Positions 58,695 to 64,000 of a DNA stretch of 64,000 bases are shown in pieces. Position numbers and translations under genes: made by a program. The stretch lies in the NCBI RefSeq assembly GCF_014646355.1, contig NZ_BMNH01000011.1, positions 62,001-126,000 of the forward strand, read 5' to 3'. Each line of letters begins with the position of its first letter. The first letter of the stretch is position 1. The stretch comes from Nonomuraea cavernae. Lineage in GTDB: Bacteria > Actinomycetota > Actinomycetes > Streptosporangiales > Streptosporangiaceae. The notes under the pieces were generated by a model that did not search any database, was not told the origin of the DNA, and saw nothing but the letters and a program-made list of their open reading frames with translations.

Positions 58695-59200
58695 CTTTCC
58701 TCCTTCAGAACGGCCTCGCAGTGGTCCAGCCACCGTTGCTCGGCCTCGGCCTGGAAGATCATCGAGTCGAGCACGAGCCGCTGACCAACGCCTTCCGTGA
58801 CGGCGCGCTTGGCCCTGGTCAGCTGCTGGAGGGCGCGCATGGTCGCGGTGCGCTGCCCGCGGATGACCTCGGCGACGTCCACCTCCTTGGCGGCGACGGC
58901 CATGGCCAGCTTGATGACCAGCTCGTCCCGCGGCCGGTCGGACTGGACGACGGGGGTGCTGAACCATCGCGTCATCTCCGCCCGGCCGGCCGCGGTGATC
59001 GTGTAGACCACCCGCCCCTGCTCATCTGACTCCCCCGGCTCGACGAGTCCGTCGCGCTCCATGCGGGACAGCGTCGTGTAGACCTGGCCGATGTTGAGCG
59101 GCCAGGTCGCCCCGGTCGACGCCTCGAACTCCACCCGCAGTTGGTAGCCATATCTGGGCCCCCTGCTGAGCAGAGCGAGCAGCCCGTGCCTGATCGACAT
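58691..59200 (-). CDS. PadR-family transcriptional regulator
   Basis: A 169-residue regulator with the PadR winged helix (SIRHGLLALLSRGPRYGYQL at the N-terminus, then LNIGQVYTTLSRMERDGLVE) and a helical C-terminal dimerisation domain. It heads the regulator-ATPase-permease operon, all with overlapping ends. The ATG at 59200 has no Shine-Dalgarno; a promoter -10 lies eight bases upstream, so the mRNA is probably leaderless. Two identical palindromes overlap the promoter, which points to autorepression of the exporter operon until an inducer binds. Confidence 0.92.
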   Translation of the reverse strand: MSIRHGLLALLSRGPRYGYQLRVEFEASTGATWPLNIGQVYTTLSRMERDGLVEPGESDEQGRVVYTITAAGRAEMTRWFSTPVVQSDRPRDELVIKLAMAVAAKEVDVAEVIRGQRTATMRALQQLTRAKRAVTEGVGQRLVLDSMIFQAEAEQRWLDHCEAVLKEER

Positions 59201-59202
59201 GG

Positions 59203-59237
59203 ATACTAAGTATGCATACGCAGTATGCATACTTCAA
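59203..59237 (-). promoter_or_regulatory. PadR operator pair overlapping a leaderless promoter
   Basis: GTATGCATAC, a perfect 10-bp palindrome, occurs at 59210-59219 and 59223-59232, 13 bases apart. On the minus strand TTGAAG (59237-59232) and CATACT (59214-59209) with a 17-base spacer form the promoter, and the ATG follows the -10 by eight bases. Both palindromes overlap these elements, so bound PadR would block polymerase. Confidence 0.68.
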
Positions 59238-59289
59238 CCGGATCGGCCGTCATGCCACCGCGCCGCCCGGTCACCATGAGGTTCCCCAG

Positions 59290-59336
59290 GCACTTAAAAG
59301 TGCGTTCTTGCACGTCAGCGGGCACTCTCTTACAGT
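59290..59336 (+). promoter_or_regulatory. Promoter with an HxlR-like palindrome upstream of RidA
   Basis: TTGCAC (59308-59313) and TACAGT (59331-59336) with a 17-base spacer form a good promoter. GCACTTAAAAGTGC (59290-59303) lies just upstream of the -35 and has the same arms as the palindrome next to the HxlR gene at 4571-4584. The remaining bases to 59409 hold only a leader with AAGGAGG. Confidence 0.6.
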
Positions 59337-59409
59337 TCCCGAGTAACCACAAGAGAGCGAAGCGCAGAAACGGTGCCCTCGGGCGCTCATGAACAAGGAG
59401 GCGGACGGT

Positions 59410-59817
59410 ATGGCCATCACCCTGGTGAACCCGAGCGGATTGCCGGAGATCGACGTCTACCGGCAGGTGTCGATCGCGACCGGGTCGAAGCTGGTCTTCG
59501 TCGCCGGGCAGGTCGCCTGGGATTCCGACGGGGTCACGGTCGGCGAAGGCGATCTCTCCGCCCAGGTCGAGCAGTGCTACCTCAACATCGCGACCGCCCT
59601 GGCCGGGGTCGGCGCGTCCTTCGCCGACGTGGCGAAGCTCACCGTCCACGTCGTCGACTGGACCCCGGACAAGATGCCCCTGCTGCTGGAGGGGATCAGC
59701 CGGGCGGCCGCGAAGCTGGGCGAAACCCCGCTGGCCCCGGCCACGCTGCTGGGCGTCGCGGCGCTGGACGTACCCGAGCATCTGGTCGAGATCGAAGCCA
59801 CCGCGATCATCGACTGA
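59410..59817 (+). CDS. RidA-family protein
   Basis: A 135-residue YjgF/RidA-type protein. The core is KLVFVAGQVAWDSDG, then DVAKLTVHVVDWTPDK and PATLLGVAALDVPEHLVEIE; the Arg that binds the substrate carboxylate in RidA proper is not seen at its usual place, so this is a related Rid subgroup. Such proteins deaminate reactive imines or have unknown roles. The ATG at 59410 is preferred to one at 59389 because AAGGAGG lies nine bases before it. An HxlR-like palindrome upstream suggests redox or aldehyde control. Confidence 0.87.
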   Translation: MAITLVNPSGLPEIDVYRQVSIATGSKLVFVAGQVAWDSDGVTVGEGDLSAQVEQCYLNIATALAGVGASFADVAKLTVHVVDWTPDKMPLLLEGISRAAAKLGETPLAPATLLGVAALDVPEHLVEIEATAIID

Positions 59818-59860
59818 ACCGCCCACCGGCCGGGGCTCGCGCGGCCGCGGCTGAGCCGGG

Positions 59861-60322
59861 TCAGTCGAGGCAGAACTCGTTGCCCTCGGGGTCGGTCATC
59901 ACGATGTGGCCGGCGCTCAGCGGGGGCTCGGGCTCCTCGCGGTGAACCCGGGACGCTCCCAGCGCGACGAGCCGGTCGCACTCGGCCTCCAGCGCCGCCA
60001 TCCGCTCCTCTCCCTGCAGTCCGGGAGCCGCACGGACATCGAGATGGACGCGGTTCTTGGCGACCTTGCCCTCCGGGACCTGCTGGAAGAACAGCCGTGG
60101 GCCGTGCCCGTCCGGGTCCTCGATGGCCGACCTGGTGGTGCGCTGCTCCTCCGGCACGCCGATCCGGGCGAGGAAGTCGTCCCACGCGGCCAGCGGGTCG
60201 GCGCCCTCGGGCAGGTCGACTCCGGGCGGGCCGGGGTGCACGTAGCCCAGCACGTCGCGCCAGAAGAACGACAGCGCCCGCGGGTCATGGGCGTCGAAGG
60301 TGACCTGGATGTGGCGGCTCAT
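59861..60322 (-). CDS. VOC-family protein (glyoxalase-like)
   Basis: A 153-residue single VOC module with the start IQVTFDAHDPRALSFFWRDV and the end GHIVMTDPEGNEFCLD, the same closing pattern as the two-module protein at 27809. Function is unknown beyond the fold. The ATG at 60322 follows CGGAGC by five bases. It is divergent from a WYL regulator, repeating the WYL-VOC pairing seen at 35591-37134. Confidence 0.87.
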   Translation of the reverse strand: MSRHIQVTFDAHDPRALSFFWRDVLGYVHPGPPGVDLPEGADPLAAWDDFLARIGVPEEQRTTRSAIEDPDGHGPRLFFQQVPEGKVAKNRVHLDVRAAPGLQGEERMAALEAECDRLVALGASRVHREEPEPPLSAGHIVMTDPEGNEFCLD

Positions 60323-60460
60323 CGGTTGCTCCGTTCGTAGCGGATTTCGGTTGCGGGCAGACCTCGGGCATCGGTGCCAGGCGACTCGCCCGCGTCCACG
60401 GAGCCACTCTGACACCCCTGGCGGACAGGATCGGTCCGCAATCTCTGGCAGGGTGGCTGC

Positions 60461-61486
60461 ATGGACGGAGCAGGTGGTGACGAGCGAGGCACGACGGAGC
60501 GGGTGCTCATCCTGCTCGGGCTGCTGCAACAGCGCCAGGTCTGGACCGGGCCCGAGCTCGCCGACCGGCTCGGGGTCACGCCGCGCACGGTGCGGCGTGA
60601 CGTCGAGCGGCTGCGCGCGCTCGGCTACCCGGTGCATGCCAGACAGGGGGTCGGCGGCGGCTACCGGCTCGGCCCGGGGCAGGACCTGCCGCCGCTGCTG
60701 CTCGACGACGAGGAGGCGATCGCCACCGCGGTCTCGCTGCTGGCCGGCGCGGGGGGCGCGGTCGCCGGCGCCGGCGACGCAGCGCTCCGGGCGCTGACCA
60801 AGCTCGACCAGGTGCTGCCCACCCGGCTGCGGCACGAGGTGCGCGCGCTCTCCGGCGCGGTGGAGTCCTTCGGCGGCGGCCGCCCGCCGGTCGACCCCGA
60901 GCTCCTCATGACGCTGGCCAGAGCGTGCCGCGACGAGGTGGAGGTCGGCTTCTGTTACCCGTCCGGGAGCGAGGTACGACGGCGGCGGGTCGAGCCCTAC
61001 CGCCTGGTCGCCTCCGACCTGCGCTGGTACCTCCTCGCCTACGACCTCGATCGCGACGGCTGGCGCAACTTCCGCGTCGACCGGATGACCGAGGTGTCCG
61101 CCCGTACCTGGCGTTTCCGGCCGCGCGCCGCGCCCGACGCGGCGACGTACGTGCAGGAGGGGGTGGCCAGCCGGGTCTACCCGCACCAGGCGCGCTTCCT
61201 CGTGCACGCGCCGGCCGACACGGTACGGGCGCAGATTCCGGCGTCGGCGGCCGTCGTACGAGGGCGAGGGAGCGAACGGTGCGAGGTGCTCAGCGGCGCC
61301 GGCAGCCTCGACTTCGTGCTCATGCACGTGCTCCTGCTGGGGCACGACTTCGAGGCCCTCGACCCTCCTGAGCTCGCGACGCGCTGCCGCGCGCTGGCGG
61401 AGAGACTGCTGGCGGCGGCGCCCCCGGGCAGCGACCCGGGTGGGGACGCCGTACCGACGAGGTCTGTTGATCACGACATAGCATGA
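60461..61486 (+). CDS. WYL-domain transcriptional regulator
   Basis: A 341-residue regulator with an HTH_11 winged helix (VLILLGLLQQRQVWTGPELA, then VTPRTVRRDVERLRALGYPV) and a WYL domain (about 145-215, SDLRWYLLAYDLDRDGWRNF) followed by the WCX region. It closely resembles the WYL protein at 35591 in layout. It is divergent from a VOC gene, its likely target, with a 138-base gap in which no clear palindrome was found. Confidence 0.9.
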   Translation: MDGAGGDERGTTERVLILLGLLQQRQVWTGPELADRLGVTPRTVRRDVERLRALGYPVHARQGVGGGYRLGPGQDLPPLLLDDEEAIATAVSLLAGAGGAVAGAGDAALRALTKLDQVLPTRLRHEVRALSGAVESFGGGRPPVDPELLMTLARACRDEVEVGFCYPSGSEVRRRRVEPYRLVASDLRWYLLAYDLDRDGWRNFRVDRMTEVSARTWRFRPRAAPDAATYVQEGVASRVYPHQARFLVHAPADTVRAQIPASAAVVRGRGSERCEVLSGAGSLDFVLMHVLLLGHDFEALDPPELATRCRALAERLLAAAPPGSDPGGDAVPTRSVDHDIA

Positions 61487-61528
61487 CCTGATGGGCGTTT
61501 CCCGGCTCTCCACAGAGGCGCGGCAGCG

Positions 61529-61819
61529 GCGCAGTTCCGCTCCGAGCGGGTCCTGCCCGTCCGCGCGGACGTCAGCGTCGACGCCGACCTCGATCTCCTC
61601 GTGCGGCGCGTCGAGATCTGGCGCGGTGCCCTCGACGTGGTCTTCGCCAATGCCGGCATCGCGGACTTCAGGCCAGAGTTCACCCCGAAGGACTTCGACC
61701 ACACCGTCGGAATCAACGTCGAGGGAGTGTTCTTCACGATCCAGAACGCGCTGCCGCTGATGGGCGACGGAGGCGCCATCGTCATCAACGCATCCTGGAC
61801 CCTGCACCGCGGCCTCCCG
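61529..61819 (+). pseudogene. Internal fragment of an SDR oxidoreductase
   Basis: The frame here matches only the middle of a classical SDR: RVLPVRADVSVDADLDLL, then LDVVFANAGIADFRPEF and FTIQNALPLMGDGGAIVINA. The N-terminal TGGxxGIG loop and the C-terminal YxxxK catalytic part are both absent; after HRGLP the frame continues without similarity. So both ends have been lost. The fragment is followed by a piece of another gene. Confidence 0.7.
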
Positions 61820-61887
61820 GCGGCCTCGTGGCAGCGGCGCCCCTCGGGCTGCGCCTTTGACAGCCATACGACAGCCGTGGCCGGCCC

Positions 61888-61992
61888 ACCGCCACTCTGA
61901 GAGGCCAGGGCCTCGGCGTGGCCCTGATGACCGAGCTACGACGGATCGCGCGGGATGAGATGAACCTCGAACAGCTCCATCTCGCCGCCCGC
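61888..61992 (+). pseudogene. Fragment of a GNAT acetyltransferase
   Basis: LRGQGLGVALMTELRRIARD followed by LEQLHLAAR is the acetyl-CoA-binding motif A (R-x-x-G-x-G/A) and beginning of the next helix of a GNAT acetyltransferase. The frame differs from the SDR fragment upstream. Nothing before or after it continues the family, and the complete domain needs about 150 residues. The gap 61993-62032 to the next gene holds nothing recognisable. Confidence 0.6.
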
Positions 61993-62032
61993 TGCCGCCG
62001 GCGGCGCGCTTGCCCACCTCGTCGGGAAGCGC

Positions 62033-62860
62033 CTACGGCGTCATCGCGGTCGGCTGGGCGTCGGGGCGCATGGCGGCGTCGGTGCCGCCGTCCACGTACA
62101 GGACCGCGCCGGTGGTGAAGCGGGCCTCGGGCCGCAGGAACTGCTGCACCCAGAACGCGATGTCCTCGGGCCGGCCGAAGACGCCCAGGGGCATCGGCGT
62201 CGGGAACGCGTCCGGGTCGTGGTCGGCGGCGTCGCCGGTGGAGCCGAGCATGAGCGGGGTGAGCACCGCGCCGGGCGCGATGGCGTTGAGCAGCACGCCC
62301 TGCCGCGCCCACTCGGGGGTGACGGCGGTGCGGCGGACCCATCGGGCGAGCGCGAACTTCGAGGACGCGTAGGCGGAGATGCTGGGCGCCATCGCGCGCA
62401 CCTCGGCCGGCATCGCCTCGGCGGCGGCGCGAGCCCGCTCGCGGGCCGCCTGCTCCTCCCCCGCCAGCGCCAGCTCCACCAGACCGTCATCGATCAACGG
62501 GACGGTCGACGCGGAGTTGGACCCGATCACCACGGCGCGTCCGGCGCCCGAGGCGGCCAGCGCGGGCAGCAGCCGCTCCAGCAGGCGGACCGGGCCGAAG
62601 TGGTTGATCGACACGACCGCCGCGGCGTCGGGCAGGTCGGGGCCGACCCCGGCGATGGCGGCCACGCCGTCCAGCCTCCCGCCGCAGCGGGCCAGGATCT
62701 CCTCGGCCGCCAGGTCGCGCCCCTCGGCGGTGCCCAGGTCGGCGAGGATGTCGGCGGCGCGCAGGTCCACGCCGATGACGGTGTGCCCGGCCGCGCTGAG
62801 GGCCGCGGCGCTGGCCGCGCCCATGCCCGAGGCCGAACCTGTGACGGCGAACGTCGCCAT
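62033..62860 (-). CDS. SDR-family oxidoreductase
   Basis: A 275-residue short-chain dehydrogenase. The cofactor loop is TGSASGMG, the catalytic Ser lies in VIGSNSAST, and Tyr/Lys in YASSK. A long Ala/Glu-rich stretch (LALAGEEQAARERARAAAEA) sits before the active Tyr as in 3-alpha-hydroxysteroid-dehydrogenase-like SDRs. The end VLYVDGGTDAAMRP is typical. It is probably co-transcribed with the TetR gene whose stop is nine bases upstream of its ATG. A steroid or related alcohol is a possible substrate. Confidence 0.9.
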   Translation of the reverse strand: MATFAVTGSASGMGAASAAALSAAGHTVIGVDLRAADILADLGTAEGRDLAAEEILARCGGRLDGVAAIAGVGPDLPDAAAVVSINHFGPVRLLERLLPALAASGAGRAVVIGSNSASTVPLIDDGLVELALAGEEQAARERARAAAEAMPAEVRAMAPSISAYASSKFALARWVRRTAVTPEWARQGVLLNAIAPGAVLTPLMLGSTGDAADHDPDAFPTPMPLGVFGRPEDIAFWVQQFLRPEARFTTGAVLYVDGGTDAAMRPDAQPTAMTP

Positions 62861-62869
62861 GCTTGCTCC

Positions 62870-63475
62870 TTAGGGGTGAGGGGGCGCGGTCAGACCCGCG
62901 GTGACGAAGGCGATGACGGTCGCGGTCTCCGGCAGCGACACGGCGGCGGCCGGGGCGGGAGCCACTGATCGCCCGTAGACCTCCAGCAGGAGCGTGAACG
63001 CCAGCCGCCACCGCTCGGCCACCTGGCGCACGGGAAGGCCGGGCAGTGCCCGGCCGAGCATGACCTCGAACGGCGCGGCGCCGAACCACGTCGAGACGTG
63101 GGCCGGCCGCCCGTCGCGCAGCGCCGAGCGGGCCAGCAGATGGGACAGCATCCGGCCCTTCTCCGTGCGCGCCAGCTCCTCGAACGGCTCCACGATGGCC
63201 GCGACCAGGTCACGCACGTCGAACGGCTCCCCCTCGCCCCGGGAACGGCGGGCGACGGCGTCCATCCGGTCGGCCCACAGCGGCGAGAGCTCCTGTTCCA
63301 GCAACGCCGCGATGAGCCCTTCGCGGGAGCCGAAGTGGTAGTGCGCGGCTCCCGGGTTGAGCCCGGCCTCGGCGTTGATCGCGCGCACCGACACCTGGTC
63401 GTAGCCCTTGTCCAGGAACAGGCGCTCGGCGGCGGCCAGCAGCCGGACGCGGGTCGAGGGCGCGTCTTCCGTCAT
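62870..63475 (-). CDS. TetR-family transcriptional regulator
   Basis: A 201-residue regulator. The HTH is VRAINAEAGLNPGAAHYHFG with GSREGLIAALLEQEL after it. The C-terminal region (FEVMLGRALPGLP...) is helical. The ATG at 63475 has no ribosome binding site; TATGAT lies seven bases upstream and may be the -10 of a leaderless transcript. It is first in a two-gene operon with an SDR, and a 13-bp palindrome upstream is a likely autoregulatory operator. Confidence 0.9.
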   Translation of the reverse strand: MTEDAPSTRVRLLAAAERLFLDKGYDQVSVRAINAEAGLNPGAAHYHFGSREGLIAALLEQELSPLWADRMDAVARRSRGEGEPFDVRDLVAAIVEPFEELARTEKGRMLSHLLARSALRDGRPAHVSTWFGAAPFEVMLGRALPGLPVRQVAERWRLAFTLLLEVYGRSVAPAPAAAVSLPETATVIAFVTAGLTAPPHP

Positions 63476-63481
63476 GTTCCA

Positions 63482-63503
63482 ATCATATTCCAATCAGTGA
63501 TTG
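63482..63503 (-). promoter_or_regulatory. Promoter/operator of the TetR-SDR operon
   Basis: CAATCA (63491-63496) and TGATTG (63498-63503) form a 13-bp palindrome. On the minus strand TATGAT (63487-63482) resembles a -10 placed seven bases before the ATG. TTCCAATCA is also repeated directly (63477-63485 and 63488-63496). TetR binding would cover the promoter. Confidence 0.5.
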
Positions 63504-63567
63504 ACTGGTGTTGCCCCCGACCAGGAGACGCCGCCGGACACCCCGCACCGGACACCCCGGTGGCGGA

Positions 63568-64000
63568 TCAGTGCGGCAGTTCCACCGACAGGTGCGGAGT
63601 CAGCGCCCGGAGGAAGTCCGCCGCGTCGAACATGGCGCCGGCCGAGGCCACGCCCACCGCCCGCGTCCGCCCCGTCAGGACGCGCTGGACGGCCTCCACC
63701 GCCAGTGGCGCGGTGACCGCGTAGATGTCCCGGCCACGGGCCGTGGCCCGTCGCTCGACGCCGTCCGCGCTCACCACGACGTCGACGACGAAGACCTGAC
63801 CCGAACGCCCCAGAGCGTCGACCGCCGTCGGCTCCGGTGTGTCCTCCCTGGCGAGGTCACTCGCGGCCGTGACGGTCATGTACGTGCGGACGTCGGGCAC
63901 GTCCAGGTGGCTGGGGACGGTCACGACATCCGCCATGGTGAACTCCGCGATCACCGCTCGCCGGCCGAGCGGCTCCGGAAAGGGCCAGTCCTGCTCCGAC
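63568..64000 (-). CDS. Saccharopine-dehydrogenase-like protein, partial at window end
   Basis: The C-terminal 143 residues of a protein that continues beyond position 64000. The sequence DWPFPEPLGRRAVIAEFTM and ADVVTVPSHLDVPDVRTYMT resembles the end of short-subunit-dehydrogenase-like or saccharopine-dehydrogenase-type NAD(P)-binding proteins (trans-acting enoyl reductase group) of actinomycetes. The N-terminal Rossmann domain would be outside the window. The reaction is not known. An internal GTG at 63954 is in frame but is not the true start, because homology extends upstream. Confidence 0.65.
   Translation of the reverse strand, partial: SEQDWPFPEPLGRRAVIAEFTMADVVTVPSHLDVPDVRTYMTVTAASDLAREDTPEPTAVDALGRSGQVFVVDVVVSADGVERRATARGRDIYAVTAPLAVEAVQRVLTGRTRAVGVASAGAMFDAADFLRALTPHLSVELPH

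Noticed and set aside
59861..62017. A 718-codon minus-strand frame
   Set aside because: Only the last 153 codons (the VOC protein from 60322) are real; the rest is antisense to a WYL regulator.
1..64000. tRNA, rRNA or integrase attachment site
   Set aside because: No tRNA-like cloverleaf, rRNA motif or integrase gene was seen. A tRNA scan would settle it.

Overview
This is high-GC (about 70%) actinomycete chromosome. The support is GTG/TTG starts, many short stop/start overlaps, an Lsr2 paralogue, an F420-reductase remnant, twin-arginine exported oxidoreductases and very many TetR/GntR/HxlR/PadR/WYL/MarR regulators. A Streptomyces, Nonomuraea or Actinomadura-like genome is plausible, but genus cannot be fixed from the window. 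It reads as a chromosomal arm: small regulator-plus-enzyme modules, several eroded genes and one Tn3-family remnant. I saw no CRISPR array, rRNA or tRNA.

Region 1 (1-13.2 kb): a cupin lipoprotein, a collapsed HD-domain gene, a two-regulator operon divergent from a short Rph/PEP-synthase-like phosphotransferase, an HxlR regulator divergent from a quinone-reductase-like enzyme, a MacB-type ABC exporter, an S41 protease divergent from an OmpR-type two-component system, and an orphan membrane/propeller-like gene. Region 2 (13.2-24.6 kb): hydrolase-TetR, a trpB-trpA-gntR operon with a repeated operator, a Tn3 fragment, a TerC transporter behind a yybP-ykoY Mn riboswitch, SDR/TetR with two matching operators, RidA and WYL genes. 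Region 3 (24.6-40.4 kb): a beta-lactamase-fold hydrolase fused to an extra domain, a methyltransferase remnant, VOC and DHFR-like proteins, a second ABC exporter divergent from a NarL-type two-component system, a rifampicin monooxygenase behind a 19-bp rifamycin-associated element, WYL plus VOC, a truncated luciferase-like gene, an epoxide hydrolase and an exported phosphodiesterase-like protein.

Region 4 (40.6-46 kb): an RtcB RNA ligase overlapping a PrfH-type release factor (a predicted rRNA-damage repair and ribosome rescue pair), cobyric acid synthase, and AraC/VOC genes. Region 5 (46-52.3 kb) is the clearest catabolic system: two tandem latex-clearing proteins (Lcp, rubber oxygenase), each keeping Glu148, Arg164, Lys167, Thr168 and His198, with an OxiAB-type molybdenum hydroxylase and a divergent TetR regulator. 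The shared intergenic region carries a perfect TGTGA-N6-TCACA Crp-type site. Lcp would cleave polyisoprene outside the cell and the hydroxylase would oxidise the aldehyde products. Region 6 (52.2-64 kb): MocR/LysE, Lsr2, a third ABC exporter co-transcribed with PadR, RidA, VOC, WYL, an SDR/GNAT gene graveyard, SDR/TetR, and a dehydrogenase running off the window end.

At least seven genes are broken by internal deletion or 5' truncation, so the segment has been repeatedly rearranged. All functional names rest on motifs and family resemblance read by eye; no database search was run.
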